A DNA stretch of 64,000 nt from an uncultured bacterium (GTDB taxonomy: Bacteria > Krumholzibacteriota > Krumholzibacteriia > LZORAL124-64-63). Position 1 is the stretch's first letter. Each line of letters opens with the position of its first letter. Position numbers and translations under genes: made by a program. The notes beneath the pieces are model-generated. The model was not told the DNA's origin and searched no databases. It saw only the letters and a list, made by a program, of their open reading frames with translations. The DNA is taken from assembly GCA_903912525.1 (NCBI GenBank), contig CAIWHK010000006.1, forward strand, positions 62,001 through 126,000. Direction: 5' to 3'. Shown piece after piece: positions 58,814 to 64,000 of this stretch.

Positions 58814-60156
58814 CGCCGGCGAAATTCTGCAATGCGGCGCCCGATTTGGACCAGTTCCACCAGGTCGGCGCGTTGGAAGACGATGCAATGCACGAATTTT
58901 GTTGCGCTTGTGCGAGAGAACATTGCGATGAGCATTGCCGTGCTCAATGCGTAGTTCCCGACAAGTGACCACGCGGCCCCTCTTATTCCCATCGGTTTAT
59001 AAAGAGCAAGTAGCAAAGCGGCATTTAGGGCGAGGCCAGCGGCTACGGCCACTGAGATCAATCCGGGTCTATTATGGGCAATCAGGTACGGTTCATAAAC
59101 TTTCCCAATGGAGCGTAGTGCGAACGCTCCGATAATGATCTGGAATAGTGGGACTGACGGCAGGAATGTCTCTGAGAACAGCGCCACAAAGACCGGCCTT
59201 GCAATCAGGAGTGATACAGCAACGCATATTACGCCAATCGCAGATAGCAATCGCCCGGTGCGCATCGCTTGTGCAACGGCTTGATTGGGGGTTTTGGCCA
59301 TCTTCGGGAGTAGCACAGTATAGATCGCGTCGGGAAGTGACATATATTGGATGGCAATCGCGCTGGCTTGACCGTATAGCCCCAATTCTGCGGGCGAAGC
59401 GCAAGCAGCTAGGACAAGTGGACCTAACCTGAAATTGAATTGATTGCCGATCTTTCCGAGATAAAAGCGACCTCCATAGCCGACCAGACTGCGGATTGTA
59501 TTCCAGGTCGGCCAGACGACTGCGGAGTTCCTTCCGCGGGCAAGCCAATAGAGTGCCGCAGAAACGAGTACGAGATCTGCAATGACGATCGATGTGATGG
59601 CTCCCAATGCTCCAGAGCCGAACGCGACGAGGATTGCCGTGGTAAGTGCAAGCACGAGGCATCGGTGGAGCACTTGAGCAGAGGAATACGCGCCGAATCG
59701 CTGCTCTGCTGTTGTCATGGAAAGAGCGGTCTGAGCGGCTAGCGCAGTCGCACCGGCAACTGTTCCCATTGCGAGATCGAGCGGGCGGGCCTTTGTAAGG
59801 AACCCGGACATAAAAGTCGGTTCCCACAGCAGGCAGATTGCCGTCAGCCCCAAGGCCAGCGCCAGGGATGCGATTGTGATGGCCAGTGCAGACGAAATCC
59901 CGTCAGCGAGCCTGACACGGCCCGACGATACGAAGTATAGAGACGATGTGTCGACACCGGGATTGAAGAGAATCATCGTTAGCGATCCCCATAAAAGGGC
60001 CGCCTCATATGTGCCGCGGCCTTCGGGACCAAGCGCTCGCGCGAGAACCACTTGGACGGCCAAAGCGAATACGAGGGTCGCTGCCTTGGCGCCGACAATT
60101 TGCAGAACGCTGCGTAGTGCGCCGTCGCGATGCTCGGAGCGAGTATTATTGGTCAT
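58810..60156 (-). CDS. Oligosaccharide flippase (Wzx-like)
   Basis: The 448-residue protein has about twelve to fourteen membrane helices. The opening LRSVLQIVGAKAATLVFALAVQVVLARALGPEGRGTYEAALLWGS matches the polysaccharide flippase family, with the LGPEGRGxY loop after helix 1. The C-terminal half has VYEPYLIAHNRPGLISVAVAAGLALNAALLLALYKPMGIRGAAWS, another family feature. It should translocate undecaprenyl-linked repeat units for polymerisation by Wzy. It is the distal gene of a three-gene minus-strand unit (glycosyltransferase, beta-propeller, flippase), overlapping the propeller gene by 11 bp. Confidence 0.87.
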   Translation of the reverse strand: MTNNTRSEHRDGALRSVLQIVGAKAATLVFALAVQVVLARALGPEGRGTYEAALLWGSLTMILFNPGVDTSSLYFVSSGRVRLADGISSALAITIASLALALGLTAICLLWEPTFMSGFLTKARPLDLAMGTVAGATALAAQTALSMTTAEQRFGAYSSAQVLHRCLVLALTTAILVAFGSGALGAITSIVIADLVLVSAALYWLARGRNSAVVWPTWNTIRSLVGYGGRFYLGKIGNQFNFRLGPLVLAACASPAELGLYGQASAIAIQYMSLPDAIYTVLLPKMAKTPNQAVAQAMRTGRLLSAIGVICVAVSLLIARPVFVALFSETFLPSVPLFQIIIGAFALRSIGKVYEPYLIAHNRPGLISVAVAAGLALNAALLLALYKPMGIRGAAWSLVGNYALSTAMLIAMFSRTSATKFVHCIVFQRADLVELVQIGRRIAEFRRR

Positions 60157-61429
60157 TGATTGCCTTCTGCAATATCCAGCATCGGCGCGTGCCGGTCATT
60201 ACGGAATCGAAAGAGATCGCAGTACCGAGCGGATGCCATCGAGGATGCAAGTCGCAGCGATTGACTCCGTGAAATACTGGTGGGTGGACTACGGAAGCAA
60301 CTTGATTGATGGCTCCAGTAGTTGGTTCTATACACGCGAGTCGCTGGACGCCGAACTTGTCGGGATAGGTGTCGGTCACAACCATTCCATTGGCGGCGCT
60401 GAAACTCGGATGGCCGTCCGACAAATTGCTGATCTCGGGTGCCGGGTGAGGAAGCGCAGAGGCTGTCGTGGCATCAATGTAGTGGTAGCGATAGCCTGAA
60501 TCCGACTCGCAATAGCAAAACAAGCGGGTGTTGTCGAGCCAGCAATAGTGGGAGATCAGTCCGCCGTCCAGGACGAGGGTAATCGTGTTTGTTGGGATGT
60601 GGAGCACGTACAATCGTGAACTCTGGTGTCGTCTGTTGCCCCAGCGGTGTAGGAATACAAGTCGATCTCCCTGAGGTGAAAATGCGACGTGATTGATCCA
60701 GTGTGTAGCGTGATGGAAAGCAGATCGAGGTGCCGTGCTCATGAGTTCGCTGATAGATATGCGCAGTTCGTAAACACCAGAATCGGTATTCAACAGGAAT
60801 AGGCCGTCATTTTCGGATGGCGGCAATGACTCATTGCTTAGCCGCTGGTAGCCGTACTCCGGCCTGAATGAAGTCAGGCGATCATAATTTATGGATGCGA
60901 AAATCCGTCCGTCGGGGCTGACGCTTTGAACCGGCCGTGTCATTCGATGCAACTCTGCCCCGGTGGTCGATATGATTCTGCAGATCAGTCGACCGTCGAG
61001 GAAGTCATTGAAGGCGATCGCCTCAAAGTCGCCCCACTGGAGCCACTGAAGCATTGCGCCCTGTTGGAGGTTCCAGGCAGCGGAGCTAGCAATCGTCCTG
61101 CGCTCGTGCGTCGAGGCGTCGTACAAAACGATCGATATGCGCTCAGGCTTGGATTTAGCCTCGGATGCATGAACCAAGAACCGACGCCCGTCTGTTGACC
61201 ACGGTGACTTGTCATAGTAGCCGAAGAATGTTTGGCCTTGGTGTTCGGCAACACCTGCCCACTCGGCTGGAGACTGGAGTCTGTACCCTGTGGCAATTTT
61301 GTGGACAAACGAACGTTGTGGTCGTATCGCCCAATTGGCAGCCAGGTATGCACGTTTGGCGAACGCATGCAGTTGGGGAAAGTTTCTTAGGTAGTTGCCC
61401 GCAAGGCGGGCAGTGGATTGATTCGTCAT
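60146..61429 (-). CDS. Beta-propeller (TolB/WD40-like) protein of the polysaccharide locus
   Basis: The function is unknown. The 427-residue protein has no clear signal peptide and shows repeated blade motifs: FGYYDKSPWSTDGRRFLVHAS, PVQSVSPDGRIFASINY, WINHVAFSPQGDRLVFLHRWGNRRHQSSRLYVLHIPT and NLSDGHPSFSAANGMVVTDTYPDKFGVQRLACIE. The order resembles oligogalacturonate-lyase-like or DPP6-like six- to seven-bladed propellers. The position between a GT2 gene and the flippase, overlapping both, ties it to the same pathway. It could be a sugar-modifying enzyme or a scaffold. The start ATG overlaps the GT2 stop by 4 bp. Confidence 0.65.
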   Translation of the reverse strand: MTNQSTARLAGNYLRNFPQLHAFAKRAYLAANWAIRPQRSFVHKIATGYRLQSPAEWAGVAEHQGQTFFGYYDKSPWSTDGRRFLVHASEAKSKPERISIVLYDASTHERRTIASSAAWNLQQGAMLQWLQWGDFEAIAFNDFLDGRLICRIISTTGAELHRMTRPVQSVSPDGRIFASINYDRLTSFRPEYGYQRLSNESLPPSENDGLFLLNTDSGVYELRISISELMSTAPRSAFHHATHWINHVAFSPQGDRLVFLHRWGNRRHQSSRLYVLHIPTNTITLVLDGGLISHYCWLDNTRLFCYCESDSGYRYHYIDATTASALPHPAPEISNLSDGHPSFSAANGMVVTDTYPDKFGVQRLACIEPTTGAINQVASVVHPPVFHGVNRCDLHPRWHPLGTAISFDSVMTGTRRCWILQKAINDQ

Positions 61430-62604
61430 GAGCCGCTAGCCGCCGGAGCGGGGCCGCCAGACGCTACCACTTTGTGCAACTCGAGATTCGTTTGGAAGTT
61501 GCGATGACGTTGCGTGAAGGTGGGTACGGAGATCGCTCCGGCGATGGTTCCAAGGCCATAGACGATATGGATGGGAAGACTGGCCAGTGGCGCGATTAGG
61601 GCATCGAACAAGGTGAGTCTGCCCTCCCGGTAGTCGGCATGCGAGGCTCGCAAGCCTGCGCCACAGTAGAGAACAGCGTAGATGAGCAGTGGCCACCAGG
61701 CACCCGCTAGGGCGCCGATGAGAGCGAGCGCAACCAGGCCCATCACGAGAGCTGCTGGGGCCAAGTGGCGAAATGCCATGCAACCGGGGGCGACTGACAT
61801 GGCCAGTGGCCCCCAATAGCCATTGGAAAACTTCTGTTTGAGAACCGCCTTGAAGGTTGAGCGCATCCTGTACTGTGAACGGACAGCCGGATCCATGTAG
61901 AACTGATATCCGGCCTTCCGCATCCGAAAGTGCATTTCGTTGTCCTGATTGCGTGTCAGGCGTTCGTCAAATAGTCCCACTGCAGCGAACACTGACCGGT
62001 GATATGCGGCGTAGGCGAGTGTGTCGACAAGTCCCGCTGAAACGGGCCGTCGGAATGCCGCCGCACTTCCGCAAAATCTGCTCATTTCCGCTACGCGTGC
62101 CAGTCGACTGATGTTTGAGCTGGACACGGTGGTAACGATTCCTCCGGCGACAAAGTGACCGGTAGCAAGCGCTGTCGCACAGTGATTAAGGAAGTCAGAT
62201 GGCATCCGGCTATGGGCGTCCAATCGCAAGAGGAACGGAAGGGATGCGTTCGAGATTGCAATATTCCAGCCGCATGGCAATGTCCGCCCTTGGTTTTCCA
62301 GCACACGCCACGTGCAGGCTGCATTCGCTCGCAGGCATTCTACTGCTATTTCGCGAGTGCGGTCAGTCGACCCCCCGTCGACAATCAAGACTTCGAACGA
62401 TTCCGGAGGAAAATCCTGCTCGGAAATGTCGAATAGAATGTCACGAATGTAATCAGCAGCATTGTAAGTGACGACGGCGACCGATATCCCGGCACGACCG
62501 GATGGGTCCCAATTCGTTCGGCCGGTTGTCGCTGTTGTCGTCAAAGCGGGGCCCGAGTCGTTCTGGGTGGTCTGACATGCCCCCGTTGTTTGCACCGCGT
62601 TCAT
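61426..62604 (-). CDS. Glycosyltransferase family 2, membrane-bound (ExoA-like)
   Basis: The 392-residue protein has a GT-A domain: ISVAVVTYNAADYIRDILFDISEQDFP (about 40-66), VLIVDGGSTDRTREI with the first Asp, LLRLDAHSRMPSDFLNHC with the D-x-H/D-x-D-like motif, and a late ERLTRNQDNEMHFRMRKAGYQF, the ED/QD-N-E catalytic region. Two to three membrane helices follow (about 285-360), as in ExoA-type enzymes of succinoglycan synthesis. It is the first gene of the minus-strand unit. Its promoter region is occupied by a transposase relic whose reading frame runs antiparallel to a methyltransferase relic. Confidence 0.88.
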   Translation of the reverse strand: MNAVQTTGACQTTQNDSGPALTTTATTGRTNWDPSGRAGISVAVVTYNAADYIRDILFDISEQDFPPESFEVLIVDGGSTDRTREIAVECLRANAACTWRVLENQGRTLPCGWNIAISNASLPFLLRLDAHSRMPSDFLNHCATALATGHFVAGGIVTTVSSSNISRLARVAEMSRFCGSAAAFRRPVSAGLVDTLAYAAYHRSVFAAVGLFDERLTRNQDNEMHFRMRKAGYQFYMDPAVRSQYRMRSTFKAVLKQKFSNGYWGPLAMSVAPGCMAFRHLAPAALVMGLVALALIGALAGAWWPLLIYAVLYCGAGLRASHADYREGRLTLFDALIAPLASLPIHIVYGLGTIAGAISVPTFTQRHRNFQTNLELHKVVASGGPAPAASGS

Positions 62605-62623
62605 AGGCTGCTCGCCCTATGGG

Positions 62624-62755
62624 CAGCCTGCTGGCCTCCGGGGTCGGCGGGAGGAATCCCAAGGAGCTGTGCCGTTTCGCTCGATTGTAAGGCCGCTCCC
62701 ACTGTTCCACCAAGACTTTTGCCTCCGAAACAATGCAAAAGATCTCCCGATTCCG
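62624..62755 (-). pseudogene. IS3-family transposase relic (C-terminal integrase end)
   Basis: About 44 codons read as REIFCIVSEAKVLVEQWERPYNR followed by AKRHSSLGFLPPTPEA. This corresponds to the end of IS3-type transposases, which typically read EAKVLIEQWRxxYNxxRPHSSLGYRPPAPEA. The start, the DDE core and inverted repeats are missing. It lies directly upstream of the GT2 gene, on the same strand, and abuts a methyltransferase fragment on the other strand, as if an insertion had removed the 5' part of that gene. Confidence 0.72.
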
Positions 62756-62767
62756 ATTGGATGCAAT

Positions 62768-62998
62768 CGTCTGGTACGCATCCGGGTCGACAATCCGCGC
62801 AATGGTGATGTCAAAGGAATCAGCGCGCAGGAAGTGCATTCCCTGTTTCCCGGATTCAACCTCGATGTCCGGCGCGTGACCCTGGCGCCTCCGCTGGCCC
62901 GGCGCGCCGCTCCGGCTTCACCGATGATATTCCGGCTTCTGGCGGCCGCTCCTTGGTTGCGGACGCACCTGCTCATTTGGCTGAACCGGCCCGCCTAA
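62768..62998 (+). pseudogene. C-terminal fragment of a SAM-dependent methyltransferase
   Basis: The fragment encodes about 76 residues: LVRIRVDNPRNGDVKGISAQEVHSLF, then LDVRRVTLAPPLARRAAPASPMIFRLLAAAPWLRTHLLIWLNRP and a stop. From memory this matches the closing part of class I methyltransferases common in polysaccharide loci (S-x-x-E-h-x-x-L-F-P-G, then hTLAPPLARxLAP and LLRTHxL). The SAM-binding part is absent and the upstream sequence is the transposase relic, so the gene is dead. The similarity call is moderate. Confidence 0.55.
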
Positions 62999-63332
62999 TA
63001 GCGTCACCTTCCTCGCATTTGTGGCCGACCGATGCTGCAATTTGGCACGTGGTCAGGAATTCCCTCGTGGGGGGTATGAAAACGACCGTTCTGGACTAGG
63101 AATCCGGGGTCGCCGCCCCACCTCAACGGAGCTCAGAACGCGAGATTTCGCTTGCAGATTCCCATAACTCCATACAGAATTGCACCATTGGATATAGCGA
63201 AGGCATCGCTGATTGAATTGCTGGACAGCTGAGGGAGTGGCACCAGCGTTGCATGAATCCCTAAGGAATTCCCGCGCTCGGTCGATATAAAACGGCCGGT
63301 TCGGCGTGGGACATGTCAGGGAAGGGGAGATC
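62999..63332. other. Non-coding gap with a possible second transposase relic
   Basis: This stretch of about 330 bp holds no intact gene. On the minus strand, 63128-63217 reads FNQRCLRYIQWCNSVWSYGNLQAKSR, which recalls the end of integrase-type transposases (FNxxLxxYxxWYNxxRPHxxLxxKSP), but the match is weak. TATAAA at 63286-63291 is a possible -10 element without a good -35. GAAGGGGAGA just before 63333 is the ribosome-binding site of the next gene. Confidence 0.35.
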
Positions 63333-64000
63333 TTGGTTAAGCGAGTTTTTGATGTTTCGGCTTCTGCGATCGGATTGATCGTTTTGTTGCCGCTTATCCT
63401 GGGGATCTCCGCCGCTATCCGCCTGACCAGCCCGGGCCCCATCGTCTTCACGCAGTCCCGCCTCGGCCGCCACGGCCGCCCGTTCCGCATGTACAAGTTC
63501 CGCTCGATGATTGTCGACGCCGACCGCCGCGGTGCCCGCGTCACCGCCGGTGGCGATCCGCGCATCACGCCGGTGGGCCGCCTCCTGCGCCGCACCAAGC
63601 TCGACGAAGTGCCCCAGCTGTGGAACGTCCTGAAGGGCGACATGTCGCTCGTCGGCCCGCGGCCCGAAGTCCCCGAGTTCGCTTCCATGTTCCCGCGCCA
63701 GTACCAGAGGATCCTGAGCGTCAGGCCCGGCATCACGCATCGCACCACGCTGGCCTTCCGCAGCGAAGAAGCGATCCTGGCCGACGACCAGGTGCGCGAG
63801 CCGCGCCGGTTCTACATCGATCGCGTCATGCCGCGCAAGCTGGCCATGTACGAGGAGTGCCTGCGGGATCCTCTGCTGCGCGACATCTGGACCATCCTCG
63901 AGACCGTCTCGCCGTGGAAGTCGACGCCCGCGATGACGGCCGAGCAACTGCTCGACGCCCCGCTGGTGGCCAACGTGCCCGCCTGGTACGAGCCCGCGGC
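63333..64000 (+). CDS. Initiating sugar (undecaprenyl-phosphate) transferase, partial
   Basis: The gene runs off the right edge after 222 codons. It encodes a bacterial sugar transferase that moves a sugar phosphate from a nucleotide sugar to undecaprenyl phosphate and starts repeat-unit synthesis. One N-terminal membrane helix (about 7-30) is followed by TSPGPIVFTQSRLGRHGRPFRMYKFRSM, GDPRITPVGRLLRRTKLDEVPQLWNVLKGDMSLVGPRPEVPEF, the catalytic core of the family. After it, SVRPGITHRTTLAFRSEEAILA replaces the usual PGITGWAQ form. TTG 63333 with GAAGGGGAGA upstream is the start. G+C returns to the chromosomal level within the first 30 codons. Confidence 0.93.
   Translation, partial: MVKRVFDVSASAIGLIVLLPLILGISAAIRLTSPGPIVFTQSRLGRHGRPFRMYKFRSMIVDADRRGARVTAGGDPRITPVGRLLRRTKLDEVPQLWNVLKGDMSLVGPRPEVPEFASMFPRQYQRILSVRPGITHRTTLAFRSEEAILADDQVREPRRFYIDRVMPRKLAMYEECLRDPLLRDIWTILETVSPWKSTPAMTAEQLLDAPLVANVPAWYEPA

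Larger units (their letters stand above)
52089..63332. other. Low-G+C segment with atypical codon use (polysaccharide-specific genes)
   Basis: Between the SLBB exporter and the terminal sugar transferase the sequence is visibly richer in A and T than the flanks. Third codon positions are mixed instead of almost always G or C, and ribosome-binding sites are weaker. Both borders are sharp. The segment contains the serotype-type genes (Wzz, ATP-grasp, Wzy, CapA, glycosyltransferases, flippase) and, at its right end, transposase relics. It was probably exchanged as a cassette between more conserved export and initiation genes. The border positions were judged by eye. Confidence 0.75.

Noticed and set aside
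58811-58826. A ninth copy of the palindrome after the flippase gene
   Set aside because: TAGCGCCGGCGAAATT shares only the GCGCCGGCG core and breaks the symmetry in both arms; chance is sufficient.

Overview
The window is a high-G+C bacterial chromosome segment that carries, in order, the end of one polysaccharide locus, a complete division and cell-wall (dcw) cluster, an accessory stretch, the rimP-nusA-infB translation operon and a second polysaccharide locus. The organism has an envelope with an outer membrane: there is a Wza-type SLBB exporter, a Wzz protein, a lipoprotein and a probable outer-membrane barrel, and MurE carries the DNPR motif of meso-diaminopimelate ligases. Many GTG and TTG starts and ATGA/GTGA overlaps fit tightly coupled operons. 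I cannot place the phylum. A high-G+C lineage of the Fibrobacterota-Chlorobiota-Bacteroidota neighbourhood or one of the Eisenbacteria/Krumholzibacteria-like candidate phyla is a guess.

Layout: 1-2720 is the end of a polysaccharide locus (aminotransferase, GNAT/FemAB-like protein, flippase). 2757-3060 holds a terminator, a DnaA-box dyad and a promoter. 3061-22178 is the dcw cluster: mraZ, a STAS-like gene, rsmH, ftsL, ftsI with PASTA domains, murE, murF, mraY, murD, ftsW, murG, murC, ftsQ, ftsA, ftsZ. No murB or ddl is present. FtsQ has a long Lys/Ala-rich tail and FtsZ a very long predicted helical linker; both are marked by short in-frame tandem DNA repeats. 22180-26021 holds a TPR gene, a lone response regulator and a TPR-PpiC foldase. 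rpmB (minus) and recG diverge at about 26.4 kb. 28.6-35.5 kb is accessory: lipoprotein, Mug-type glycosylase, VOC protein, ABC exporter, secreted proteins, methyltransferase.

35.7-45.0 kb is rimP-nusA-ylxQ-infB-rbfA::nrnA-truB-ribF, preceded by a promoter and two mutually exclusive terminator-like hairpins that could form a NusA-responsive attenuator. rbfA is fused to a DHH nanoRNase/pAp phosphatase. The operon ends in a strong terminator. 45-49.6 kb carries a cupin gene, an HNH endonuclease gene, a methyltransferase, a Gfo/Idh oxidoreductase and a PAS sensor. From 49.7 kb there is a capsule or exopolysaccharide locus: SLBB exporter, Wzz, ATP-grasp, Wzy, CapA and two GT4 enzymes on plus; flippase, beta-propeller and GT2 on minus; then transposase and methyltransferase relics; and an initiating sugar transferase that runs off the end. 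The part from about 52.09 to 63.33 kb has visibly lower G+C and relaxed codon use, which points to horizontal exchange.

The most novel signal is an 18-bp palindrome, ACTTGCGCCGGCGCAAGT, with five perfect and three near-perfect copies between 28.5 and 46.7 kb. Three copies lie inside the HNH endonuclease gene, each in a different reading frame, as if the palindrome had been inserted or generated without regard to the protein.
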